Below are positions 1 through 6,231 of a DNA stretch of 11,614 nt, piece by piece. The translations under genes and the position numbers were made by a program. Location: positions 2,737 through 14,350 of the forward strand of contig PMYY01000213.1 of assembly GCA_003170655.1 (NCBI GenBank), given 5' to 3'. Origin of the DNA: Nitrospiraceae bacterium (GTDB lineage: Bacteria; Nitrospirota; Thermodesulfovibrionia; Thermodesulfovibrionales; Dissulfurispiraceae). The notes under the pieces were generated by a model. That model ran no database searches. It was not told where the DNA came from and saw nothing but the letters and a program-made list of their open reading frames with translations. The first letter of the stretch is position 1. Each line of letters begins with the position of its first letter.

Positions 1-156
1 GTTGGAACAATGGGATTTGGTTACGACCCTCTTTTCTATCCCAAAGGGCTCGATATGACACTCGGACAAATGAGCCCTGAAGAGAAAGACTCTCTCAGTC
101 ACCGCAGAGATGCATTGGAAAAGCTGAAGACCTATTTAAAAAGCCTGTCTTTATAA
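1..156 (+). CDS. rdgB: RdgB/HAM1-family non-canonical purine NTP pyrophosphatase, C-terminal fragment
   Basis: The window opens inside this gene; 51 codons in frame 1 lead to TAA at 154-156. The fragment begins VGTMGFGYDPLFYP and ends with a SHRRDALEKL-like segment. The F-G-Y-D-P-x-F motif and the downstream S-H-R motif are hallmarks of the ITPase/HAM1/RdgB family, which hydrolyses XTP, dITP and ITP to monophosphates plus PPi and keeps deaminated purines out of DNA and RNA. About three quarters of the usual ~200-residue protein lies upstream of the window. The end is normal for the family. A gap of 123 AT-rich bases separates it from adk, and no convincing terminator follows it. Its role is housekeeping and no link with sulfur metabolism is implied. 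Confidence 0.88.
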   Translation, partial: VGTMGFGYDPLFYPKGLDMTLGQMSPEEKDSLSHRRDALEKLKTYLKSLSL

Positions 157-213
157 TTACTTGGTACCTTTATAAGTAAAACTAATTCTCTAATTATTAT
201 TTTAAAATTGATT

Positions 214-242
214 TTCAAATTTCCCACTGTTTAACGTATATA
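214..242 (+). promoter_or_regulatory. Candidate sigma70-type promoter for adk (and possibly sat)
   Basis: TTCAAA at 214-219 (4 of 6 to TTGACA), a 17-base spacer and TATATA at 237-242 (4 of 6 to TATAAT) precede adk. A very AT-rich tract at about 180-213 could act like an UP element. Transcription would start near 249, about 31 bases before the adk ATG. An overlapping TTGATT at 208-213 has no good -10 partner. This is judged by eye only. Confidence 0.35.
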
Positions 243-266
243 CCGCAATATCATCCTTATCAATTT

Positions 267-271
267 GGAGG
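267..271 (+). promoter_or_regulatory. Ribosome binding site that fixes the adk start
   Basis: GGAGG lies 8 bases before the ATG at 280. A TTG at 265 in the same frame would lengthen the protein by five residues, but it overlaps this site and has no site of its own. The ATG start also gives the usual Adk N-terminus (MRIVLLGAPGAGKGT). Confidence 0.8.
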
Positions 272-279
272 TTTCCGTT

Positions 280-927
280 ATGAGAATAGTTCTGCTCGGC
301 GCTCCAGGAGCCGGAAAAGGTACACAGGCAAAGAAATTAGTTGAAAAGTATGGCATCCCTCAGGTCTCGACCGGTGATCTTTTGCGCGCCGCCGTTGCTG
401 CCGGGACGACTCTCGGCAAGGAAGCGAAAGCCGTTATGGACAAGGGCGAACTTGTACCCGACAGCATAGTGCTCGGTATGATGGAAGAGCGCATGAAGCA
501 AGACGACATGAAGAAGGGCTACATCCTTGACGGATTCCCCAGGAACACCAAGCAGGCTGAGGCGCTCGACGCCATGCTCGCCAAGCTCAACATGCCGCTA
601 ACTGCAGCGCTCAGCGTTGATGTGCCATTCGAAGATCTTATGAAGCGGCTCACCGGCAGGAGGACTTGCAAGTCCTGCGGACAGATGTACAACGTATACT
701 TTTCACCCTCCAAGGCCGAAGGGACCTGCGACAAGTGTGGAGCAGCGCTCTTCCAGAGAGACGACGACAAAGAAGAAACGATCAAAAAACGCCTCGAAGT
801 CTACAGCGCATCCACAGCTCCGCTGATCGACTACTACAAGGGTAAGGGAATTCTTAAATCTGTTTCCGGCACCGGCGGCATCGACAGTATCTTTGGTGAG
901 GTTTGCGCTCAGTTGGGACTTAAATAG
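280..927 (+). CDS. adk: Adenylate kinase, zinc-LID type
   Basis: A 215-residue cytoplasmic nucleoside monophosphate kinase that catalyses AMP + ATP to 2 ADP. Visible motifs are the P-loop GAPGAGKGT at 7-15, the GFPR AMP-site motif at 85-88, and a long-form LID domain carrying four cysteines: C130-x2-C133 and C150-x2-C153. This is the zinc-binding LID arrangement known from Gram-positive and many anaerobe Adks, in place of the hydrogen-bonded LID of the E. coli enzyme. Length and motif spacing are normal. sat begins 55 bases downstream on the same strand with no terminator between, so co-transcription is plausible. In that setting the enzyme would recycle the AMP released by APS reductase, so that sulfate activation costs two ATP equivalents. 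Adk is also essential in general metabolism and in many genomes sits in the ribosomal-protein cluster, so its place beside sat is suggestive rather than proof of a dedicated role. Confidence 0.96.
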   Translation: MRIVLLGAPGAGKGTQAKKLVEKYGIPQVSTGDLLRAAVAAGTTLGKEAKAVMDKGELVPDSIVLGMMEERMKQDDMKKGYILDGFPRNTKQAEALDAMLAKLNMPLTAALSVDVPFEDLMKRLTGRRTCKSCGQMYNVYFSPSKAEGTCDKCGAALFQRDDDKEETIKKRLEVYSASTAPLIDYYKGKGILKSVSGTGGIDSIFGEVCAQLGLK

Positions 928-982
928 ATAGTTCAAGCATTGCCTTGAAAATATACAAAACTAATTAAACAGGAGGAAGAAA

Positions 983-2182
983 ATGTCTTTGATTAAGCCA
1001 CACGGTTCAGACGAACTGAACCCACTATTTGTGTATGATCCGGCTGAAAACGAAGCCCTTCAGAAGAAAGCTGAGAAGATGGTTTCCGTTGTCGTAAGCT
1101 CAGCTGCCGCAGCCAATGCGGTCATGTTGGGTGGAGGTTATTTTAACCCGTTGACGGGCTATATGAATAAAGCCGATGCCCTGTCAGTTGCCAATGGCAT
1201 GAAGACGACATCCGGTCTGTTCTGGCCTGTGCCTGTTGTAAACATGCTCCATGCGGCCAACGGCATCAAAGCCGGTGATACCATAGCTCTCAAGGACCCA
1301 AACAGGGAAGGGAATCCTATACTTGCTGTAATGGATGTGCAGGCTGTTGAAGAGTTCAGCGACGCAGAAATTGAGCTGATCTGTGAAAAAGTCTATCGTC
1401 CGAACCATAAAGAAGTGCATCCCGGCGTTGATACATTCAAGGCTGAGGGCAAAGTCATTCTTTCCGGTCCGATCAAGGTGTTAAACTTCTCATACTTCCA
1501 GGATGAATTCCCCGATACCTTCCGTACGGCGGTCGAAATCCGCAACGAAATCGCTGAGCGCGGCTGGAAGAAGGTAGTTGCTTTCCAGACACGTAACCCT
1601 ATGCATCTGGCCCACGAAGAACTTTGTCATATGGCAATGGACCGTTTGGGTTGTGACGGCCTGGTCATCCATATGCTGCTTGGCAAACTGAAGAAGGGAG
1701 ATATCCCCGCACCTGTTCGCGATGCGGCGATCCGTAAAATGGTCGAGCTGTACTTCGCCAAGAACAGCGCGATGGTTACAGGTTATGGTTTTGATATGCT
1801 TTATGCAGGTCCTCGTGAAGCTGTATTGCACGCTGTATTCCGCCAGAACATGGGCGCAACCCACTTCATCGTCGGTCGCGACCATGCTGGTGTCGGAGAT
1901 CACTACGGCGCATTTGATGCGCAGACCATATTTGATAATGAAGTGCCGGCCGGCGCGCTTAAAATTGAGATCTTCAAGGCAGACCATACCGCATACTCGA
2001 AGAAACTGGGGAAGGTTGTAATGATGAGTGAAGCTCCTGGTCATGTAAAAGAGGATTTCGTCCTGCTTTCAGGTACAAAGGTCCGTGAAATGTTAGGTCA
2101 GGGTATTGAACCGCCTAAGGAATTCTCACGGCCTGAAGTGGCCCAGATCCTGATTCAATATTATCAGAGTCTTCCCAAATAA
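983..2182 (+). CDS. sat: Dissimilatory ATP sulfurylase (sulfate adenylyltransferase)
   Basis: A 399-residue homo-oligomer-type ATP sulfurylase catalysing sulfate + ATP to APS + PPi. Catalytic motifs are intact: QTRNPMH at 202-208 followed by H211 (the Q-x-R-N-P and H-x-x-H type nucleotide-binding loop), GRDHAGVG from 298, and SGTKVR at 363-368. The ATG at 983 follows AGGAGGA (971-977). The protein stops at TAA (2180-2182), but the same frame then continues for 18 sense codons that read like the usual Sat C-terminal tail (separate entry), so this copy looks slightly truncated at the C-terminus. All catalytic elements are upstream of that point. Arginine codon use differs sharply from aprBA: 13 of 14 are CGN. 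Neighbours adk, aprBA, qmoABC and hppA place it in the dissimilatory pathway; cysN/cysD-type assimilatory genes are absent here. It acts in the cytoplasm and its reaction is pulled forward by PPi removal. Confidence 0.96.
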   Translation: MSLIKPHGSDELNPLFVYDPAENEALQKKAEKMVSVVVSSAAAANAVMLGGGYFNPLTGYMNKADALSVANGMKTTSGLFWPVPVVNMLHAANGIKAGDTIALKDPNREGNPILAVMDVQAVEEFSDAEIELICEKVYRPNHKEVHPGVDTFKAEGKVILSGPIKVLNFSYFQDEFPDTFRTAVEIRNEIAERGWKKVVAFQTRNPMHLAHEELCHMAMDRLGCDGLVIHMLLGKLKKGDIPAPVRDAAIRKMVELYFAKNSAMVTGYGFDMLYAGPREAVLHAVFRQNMGATHFIVGRDHAGVGDHYGAFDAQTIFDNEVPAGALKIEIFKADHTAYSKKLGKVVMMSEAPGHVKEDFVLLSGTKVREMLGQGIEPPKEFSRPEVAQILIQYYQSLPK

Positions 2183-2239
2183 ATTAAGGTTGAGACGAAG
2201 ATCAAGCTTCACAAATACGCAGAAGGCGAGAAGAAATAA
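2183..2239 (+). other. In-frame remnant of the Sat C-terminal tail after the TAA stop
   Basis: Immediately after the sat stop codon, and in the same frame, 18 sense codons read IKVETKIKLHKYAEGEKK before a second TAA at 2237-2239. The residues are basic and protein-like, and they resemble the tail that I recall following the conserved Y-Y-x-x-L segment in other sulfate-reducer Sat proteins (a K-V-E-I-K-x-H pattern). The simplest reading is that the TAA at 2180-2182 replaced a sense codon such as AAA; without it Sat would have 418 residues. No start codon or ribosome binding site serves this stretch on its own. The alternatives are a real recent nonsense mutation, a base-calling error, or stop-codon readthrough. 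The family resemblance is from memory and not from an alignment. Confidence 0.6.
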
Positions 2240-2261
2240 GCATATAGAGCACAGGCTAAAT

Positions 2262-2293
2262 GGGGAGTAGACCGAATTGTTCGGCTGCTTCCT
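2262..2293 (+). promoter_or_regulatory. Long hairpin in the sat-aprB intergenic region
   Basis: GGGGAGTAG (2262-2270) and CCGAA (2272-2276) pair with TTCGG (2280-2284) and CTGCTTCCT (2285-2293). This gives about 14 pairs, including three G-U, with one bulged A at 2271 and a three-base loop. There is no T-run after it, so it is not an intrinsic terminator. It may protect the 3' end of sat mRNA, be a processing site, or form part of an aprBA leader. Confidence 0.5.
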
Positions 2294-2304
2294 ATGGCTT
2301 TACT

Positions 2305-2315
2305 GAAAGGAGGTG
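2305..2315 (+). promoter_or_regulatory. Orphan Shine-Dalgarno-like sequence ahead of aprB
   Basis: GAAAGGAGGTG contains AAAGGAGGTG, a ten-base complement of the usual 16S rRNA 3' end, yet no credible gene start follows at normal spacing. The next ATG (2331) is 15 bases on and opens only a short reading frame that runs into aprB in another frame. The true aprB site is at 2399-2404, about 90 bases further down. See findings for a possible mRNA-stabilising role. Confidence 0.4.
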
Positions 2316-2335
2316 CCCTGAAAGTCTGATATGGC

Positions 2336-2357
2336 GGGGTTCGGCGCCCCTTCTTTT
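2336..2357 (+). terminator. Weak terminator-like hairpin between sat and aprB
   Basis: GGGG(T) at 2336-2340 pairs with (G)CCCC at 2346-2350 around a TCGGC loop, followed by TTCTTTT (2351-2357). The stem is only four GC pairs plus one G-U, so termination would be partial. It may end the sat transcript or attenuate read-through into aprBA. GGTGCC at 2313-2318 could pair instead with GGCGCC at 2344-2349, which would disrupt this hairpin. Confidence 0.35.
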
Positions 2358-2412
2358 GTAGAAAAGCTTAATGTACAAATAACCAATCAACCAAATCAAG
2401 GAGGTTTGCAAC

Positions 2413-2832
2413 ATGCCAAGTTTTGTTATCACTGAGAAGTGCGACGGCTGCAAGGCCCAGGACAAGACAGCCTGCCAGTATATCTGTCCGAACGATTTGA
2501 TGGCCCTTGACAGGAGCATCATGAAGGCCTACAATCAGGAGGCCGAGCAGTGCTGGGAGTGCTACAACTGTGTGAAGATCTGCCCGCAGCAGGCAATCGA
2601 AGTCAGGGCTTACCAGGATTTCGCCCCGTTGGGCGGTAATGTTATCCCGATGAGGGGCACCGATTCGATCATGTGGACCGTCAAGTTCAGAAATGGGTCC
2701 CTTAAGAGATTCAAATTTCCCATCAGGACTACCCCCGAAGGTTCGATTGATCCCTATGCCGGTAAACCCGAAGCTGATTTTTCGAAAATTAAATCGTCCG
2801 GATTCTTTAATGCTCCGGCGAAAGCGGAATAA
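2413..2832 (+). CDS. aprB: Adenylylsulfate reductase, beta (iron-sulfur) subunit
   Basis: A 139-residue ferredoxin-like electron-transfer subunit of APS reductase. It passes electrons through two [4Fe-4S] clusters to the FAD in AprA. Cysteine motifs are visible: C10-x2-C13-x7-C21-x3-C25-P, with the long insertion typical of AprB, and C47-x2-C50-x2-C53-x3-C57-P. W48, next to C47, corresponds to the tryptophan placed between cluster and FAD in the Archaeoglobus enzyme. A conserved segment around PLGGNVIPMRGTDSIMWTVK forms the mid-protein sheet. The C-terminal tail, which wraps round AprA in known structures, is somewhat shorter than in the Archaeoglobus (about 150 residues, from memory) and Desulfovibrio proteins. 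The start follows AGGAGG (2399-2404). aprA begins 15 bases downstream. All six arginine codons are AGA or AGG. Confidence 0.97.
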   Translation: MPSFVITEKCDGCKAQDKTACQYICPNDLMALDRSIMKAYNQEAEQCWECYNCVKICPQQAIEVRAYQDFAPLGGNVIPMRGTDSIMWTVKFRNGSLKRFKFPIRTTPEGSIDPYAGKPEADFSKIKSSGFFNAPAKAE

Positions 2833-2847
2833 GGGAGGACAGAACTA

Positions 2848-4827
2848 ATGGAAAAAGAAACCTGTACGTTTTCATTCTGCCAGAAGCCTGAAGTTATCGA
2901 AGTCGAAACAGACCTGCTGCTGATCGGCGGCGGTATGGCTTGTTGCGGAGCAGCCTTTGAGGCAGCACGCTGGGCAACTCCGAAAGGACTTAAGGTCACC
3001 ATGGTAGACAAGGCCGCAACCGATAGAAGCGGCGCAGTCGCAATGGGCCTTTCTGCAATCAACACCTATCTCGGCGAGAATAAATGCGCTGACTATGTTA
3101 AGTACGTTAGGGCCGACTTGATGGGTATCGTCAGGGAAGACCTTATTTATGACCTCGGCAGACACGTTGATGATTCCGTCTGGCTCTTCGAAGAATGGGG
3201 ACTCCCCATCTGGAAAAAGGCCGATGACGGATTCTCCCTCGACGGCTTCCAGGCAAGAGACGCCGGCAAGGCGATGCTGAAGGATGGCGGAACTCCGGTT
3301 CGCTCGGGCAAGTGGCAGATAATGATCAACGGCGAATCCTACAAAGTCGTTGTCTCCGAAGCAGCAAAGGCAGCCCTTGAAGTAAACAGGAAGGCCACCG
3401 GCGTTGCTCAGAATCACTATGAGAGAGTTTTCATTGTTAAGCTCTACAAAGATGCCAACGATCCTAACAGGGTTGCAGCAGCTGCGGGCTTCAGCGTAAG
3501 AGAGAACAAGATCTACCTATTCAAGGCCAAAGCGATGATCAACGCCGCTGGCGGCGCAGTTAACTGCTTCAGGCCCAGGTCGGTTGCAGAAGGTCAGGGT
3601 CGTGCATGGTACCCGGTATGGAACTCCGGTTCCGGTTATGCCCTCGGCATGCAGGCCGGAGCAGAACTTACCCTGATGGAGAACAGGTTCGTACCTGCTA
3701 GATTTAAGGACGGATACGGCCCGGTTGGCGCATGGTTCCTCTTCTTCAAGGCAAAGGCAACCAATGCACTCGGCGAAGACTATTGCGTAGGTGAGAACTT
3801 CGAAGAGACAAAGAAACTTTACAGCCCCTATGCAGAGAAGATGGGCACCGCTATCAGAAACCATATGATGATGATGGACATGAAGAAAGGCAAAGGCCCA
3901 ATCTGGATGAACACCCATCATGCCATGGCTGAACTCGCTACGAAGATGGACGCTAAGAGGATTAAGCACCTCGAGGCCGAAGCTTGGGAAGACTTCCTCG
4001 ATATGGCCATCGGCCAGGCAGGACTCTGGGCTTGTAAGAACGTAGAGCCGGACAAAGAGCCCTCCGAGATTATGCCGACCGAGCCGTACCTCCTAGGTTC
4101 GCATGCAGGTTGCGCAGGCTTCTGGTGCAGCGGCCCCGGCGACATACCGGGCACACCTAAAGAATGGTTCTGGGGATACAACAGGATGTCGACCGTTAAG
4201 GGCCTCTTCATGGCCGGTGACGTTGTCGGCGCATCTGGACACAAGTTCTCCTCCGGCTCCCATGCTGAAGGCAGAATCGCAGCAAAGGCCGCCATCGCAT
4301 TGATCCTCGACGAGCCGAATTTCAAACCGACCATCACCAAGACGAATGACGAGATCTCTGGCGAGCTCTACCTGCCGTATGAAGTATTCGAGAAATATAA
4401 AGTTTACTCGACCGATCCGTTGATCAACCCTAATTACATAAGGCCGAAGATGCTCCAGGCAAGACTCCAGAAGATCTCCGATGAGTATTTTGGCGGAATC
4501 AGCACCTGGTACATGACATCCAAGACCATGCTTACTGAAGGGTTGAAGCTTCTCGAAGTGCTTAAGGAAGACGCCAACAAGATGGCAGCCGGCAACCTCC
4601 ACGAGCTCATGAGATGCTGGGAGAACTATCACAGAATTCTCTCCGTCGAGGCACATGCCCGTCACATTCTGTTCAGGGAAGAGTCCAGGTACCCTGGCTA
4701 CTACTACAGAGGCGATTTCCTCGCGATCGACGACAAAAACTGGAAGTGCTTTGTCAACTCCACGTACGATGCAGAAAAGAACACATGGGAACTCAAGAAA
4801 GTCCCCTATGTGGAGATTTTTGCCTAG
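2848..4827 (+). CDS. aprA: Adenylylsulfate reductase, alpha (flavin) subunit
   Basis: A 659-residue FAD protein of the fumarate reductase/succinate dehydrogenase flavoprotein superfamily. It is the catalytic subunit reducing APS to sulfite and AMP in the cytoplasm, or the reverse in sulfur oxidisers. The Rossmann FAD motif GGGMACCG is at 27-34. A conserved active-site stretch runs from E278 to K287 (ENRFVPARFK). A GSHAGCAGFW segment holds H419, the likely counterpart of the catalytic histidine, and a second FAD-contacting region is GHKFSSGSHAEGR at 464-476. I assign active-site residues by resemblance and have not aligned them. Length is normal for the family. The start is set by GGGAGG (2833-2838) just after the aprB stop. 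Arginine codons are AGA/AGG in 24 of 28 cases. A strong terminator follows 10 bases after the stop, so aprBA should form its own transcription unit end. Confidence 0.98.
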   Translation: MEKETCTFSFCQKPEVIEVETDLLLIGGGMACCGAAFEAARWATPKGLKVTMVDKAATDRSGAVAMGLSAINTYLGENKCADYVKYVRADLMGIVREDLIYDLGRHVDDSVWLFEEWGLPIWKKADDGFSLDGFQARDAGKAMLKDGGTPVRSGKWQIMINGESYKVVVSEAAKAALEVNRKATGVAQNHYERVFIVKLYKDANDPNRVAAAAGFSVRENKIYLFKAKAMINAAGGAVNCFRPRSVAEGQGRAWYPVWNSGSGYALGMQAGAELTLMENRFVPARFKDGYGPVGAWFLFFKAKATNALGEDYCVGENFEETKKLYSPYAEKMGTAIRNHMMMMDMKKGKGPIWMNTHHAMAELATKMDAKRIKHLEAEAWEDFLDMAIGQAGLWACKNVEPDKEPSEIMPTEPYLLGSHAGCAGFWCSGPGDIPGTPKEWFWGYNRMSTVKGLFMAGDVVGASGHKFSSGSHAEGRIAAKAAIALILDEPNFKPTITKTNDEISGELYLPYEVFEKYKVYSTDPLINPNYIRPKMLQARLQKISDEYFGGISTWYMTSKTMLTEGLKLLEVLKEDANKMAAGNLHELMRCWENYHRILSVEAHARHILFREESRYPGYYYRGDFLAIDDKNWKCFVNSTYDAEKNTWELKKVPYVEIFA

Positions 4828-4837
4828 CTAAACCTTT

Positions 4838-4864
4838 GGAGGGGCGTAAGCCCCTCCTTTTTTT
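4838..4864 (+). terminator. Strong intrinsic terminator after aprA
   Basis: GGAGGGGC (4838-4845) pairs perfectly with GCCCCTCC (4850-4857) around a GTAA loop, a GNRA-type tetraloop in RNA, and is followed at once by seven T residues (4858-4864). This is a textbook Rho-independent terminator. It separates aprBA from qmoABC at the transcript level. Confidence 0.92.
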
Positions 4865-4888
4865 CCCTTTAGTTCTCAAAGCAAGGAG

Positions 4889-4912
4889 CGTCGGCGGAAT
4901 TGATCGCCGGCG
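4889..4912 (+). promoter_or_regulatory. GC-rich inverted repeat upstream of qmoA
   Basis: CGTCGGCG (4889-4896) pairs with CGCCGGCG (4905-4912), eight pairs with one G-U, around an eight-base AT-rich centre; a ninth G-U pair is possible. It lies 65 bases before the qmoA start and after the aprA terminator, with only three T residues behind it. It could be an operator-type dyad or an RNA leader hairpin. I could not place a convincing promoter around it. Confidence 0.4.
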
Positions 4913-4962
4913 TTTCATGCCTTGCGAATTACCGGTCTGATAAAAGAGTCAAAGACAATATT

Positions 4963-4970
4963 AAGGAGGA
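4963..4970 (+). promoter_or_regulatory. Ribosome binding site that fixes the qmoA start
   Basis: AAGGAGGA sits 7 bases before the ATG at 4978. The open frame extends back to a TTG at 4900, but that codon lies inside the upstream inverted repeat, and the extra 26 residues do not resemble a Qmo/HdrA N-terminus. Confidence 0.85.
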
Positions 4971-4977
4971 ATACGGC

Positions 4978-6225
4978 ATGTCGGAGTCGAGTGAAAGGGC
5001 CAATCGAGTATTAGTGATTGGTGGCGGATTCAGCGGTTTGACGGCTGCGGTCGAGGCTGCGGAAACAGGGGCCCAGGTTACCATAGTCGAAAAGAACCCG
5101 TATCTCGGCGGCAGGGTAGCACAGCTGAACAAATATTTTCCAAAGCTGTGCCCGCCAGCCTGCGGTCTTGAGATAAATTTCAGACGCATAAGGGAGAGCG
5201 CAAACGTAACCTTTTATACCATGGCTGAAGTGCAGGCAGTGAAGGGCGGCCCGGGAAGTTACGATGTGTCGCTTAAAATCAGTCCCAGGTACGTGAATGA
5301 CAATTGCGTGGCCTGTAACGCATGTACGGAAGCATGCCCGTCCGAAAGGGTGAACGAATTCAATTTCGGGATGGACAGGACGAAGGCGGCATATTTGCCT
5401 TACAATCAGGCGTTCCCCCAGAAATATGTTATCGACGACGCGCAGTGCACGGGAGATTGCGGAAAGGCCTGCCAGGCTGCATGCAAATACGATGCTATCG
5501 ATTTGACCATGAAGGCAGAGACCTTGAATCTCAAGTTCGATGCAATAATAGTGGCGACCGGCTGGAAGCCGTACGATGCTGCAAAGACGGACAATCTCGG
5601 TTTCGGCAAGGTGAAGAATGTCATTAACAATATGATGATGGAAAGGCTCGCATCACCGAACGGCCCCACGGCAGGCAAGATCCTTCGGCCTTCAGATGGC
5701 AAGCCGGTCCAGAACGTCGCCTTTGTGCAGTGTGCCGGCAGCAGAGACGAGAATCATCTCGCATATTGCTCATATATTTGCTGCATGGCCTCTCTGAAAC
5801 AGACTCTTTACCTCAGGGAGCAGAACCCGGAATCCACAGCAAGTATCTTCTACATAGATATCAGGACGCCAGGCCGGTACGAGAAATTCTACTGGCAGGT
5901 TAAGGATGATCCAAAGGTTACCTTGGTGAAAGGGAAAGTTGCAAAGGTCGAGCAGGATGCGGACTCAGACGACGTGATAGTCGAAGCCGAAAACATGCTC
6001 ACCGGCGAAAAAGTCCGGACCAAGGTCGAGATGGTTGTACTCGCCACCGGCATGGAACCGGCATCGAAGATTCCCGGTGCGTCTTATACCGATGAGGGTT
6101 TCGCCCTTTCGGGAGTGGGGATGTTCGCGACCGGGTGCGCCAAGAACCCGCTCGATGTGGCCAAATCGGTCCAGGACGCCACAGGTGCGGCGCTCAAGGC
6201 GCTGCAGATCGGGAAGGGGAGGTAA
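4978..6225 (+). CDS. qmoA: Quinone-interacting membrane-bound oxidoreductase subunit A (HdrA-like flavoprotein)
   Basis: A 415-residue soluble subunit of the Qmo complex, related to heterodisulfide reductase subunit A. Qmo is thought to pass electrons between menaquinol and AprBA. The FAD motif GGGFSG is at 15-20. The HdrA-type CPPACG segment follows with C58 and C62. A ferredoxin-type quartet C110-x2-C113-x2-C116-x3-CP comes next, then a second quartet C157-x3-C161-x3-C165-x3-C169 with unusual spacing. Further on is a CAGSRD motif (C252) with a cysteine-rich helix C264, C268, C269. The GWKPYD and DIRTPGR segments recur in QmoB, so the two are paralogues. qmoB begins six bases after the stop, and the qmoB ribosome binding site lies inside the last qmoA codons, which suggests translational coupling. 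Confidence 0.95.
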   Translation: MSESSERANRVLVIGGGFSGLTAAVEAAETGAQVTIVEKNPYLGGRVAQLNKYFPKLCPPACGLEINFRRIRESANVTFYTMAEVQAVKGGPGSYDVSLKISPRYVNDNCVACNACTEACPSERVNEFNFGMDRTKAAYLPYNQAFPQKYVIDDAQCTGDCGKACQAACKYDAIDLTMKAETLNLKFDAIIVATGWKPYDAAKTDNLGFGKVKNVINNMMMERLASPNGPTAGKILRPSDGKPVQNVAFVQCAGSRDENHLAYCSYICCMASLKQTLYLREQNPESTASIFYIDIRTPGRYEKFYWQVKDDPKVTLVKGKVAKVEQDADSDDVIVEAENMLTGEKVRTKVEMVVLATGMEPASKIPGASYTDEGFALSGVGMFATGCAKNPLDVAKSVQDATGAALKALQIGKGR

Positions 6226-6231
6226 GTCAAC

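Noticed and set aside
157..179. TTACTT/AAGTAA inverted repeat as a terminator for rdgB
   Set aside because: Only six AT-rich pairs, a loop of eleven bases and no T-run behind it.
932..949. TTCAAG/CTTGAA hairpin between adk and sat
   Set aside because: Six pairs without a T-run; too weak to call as terminator or regulatory site.
1490..2044. 184-codon open frame on the minus strand opposite sat
   Set aside because: It is fully inside sat, which has intact catalytic motifs; its translation has no recognisable domain and it has no ribosome binding site. The same applies to the minus-strand frames opposite aprA (2872-3417, 4093-4665), qmoB (7174-7683) and hppA (10533-11015).
2294..2329. 11-codon ORF (MALLKGGALKV) as a leader peptide
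   Set aside because: No Shine-Dalgarno sequence upstream and no run of regulatory codons; too short to support.
2260..2361. Possible 33-codon ORF in the sat-aprB gap starting ATG at 2260
   Set aside because: No ribosome binding site, and it runs straight through the hairpins and terminator-like element, so it is better explained as structured non-coding sequence.
4900..4977. N-terminal extension of QmoA to TTG at 4900
   Set aside because: The start would sit within the inverted repeat without a ribosome binding site, and a strong site stands before the ATG at 4978.
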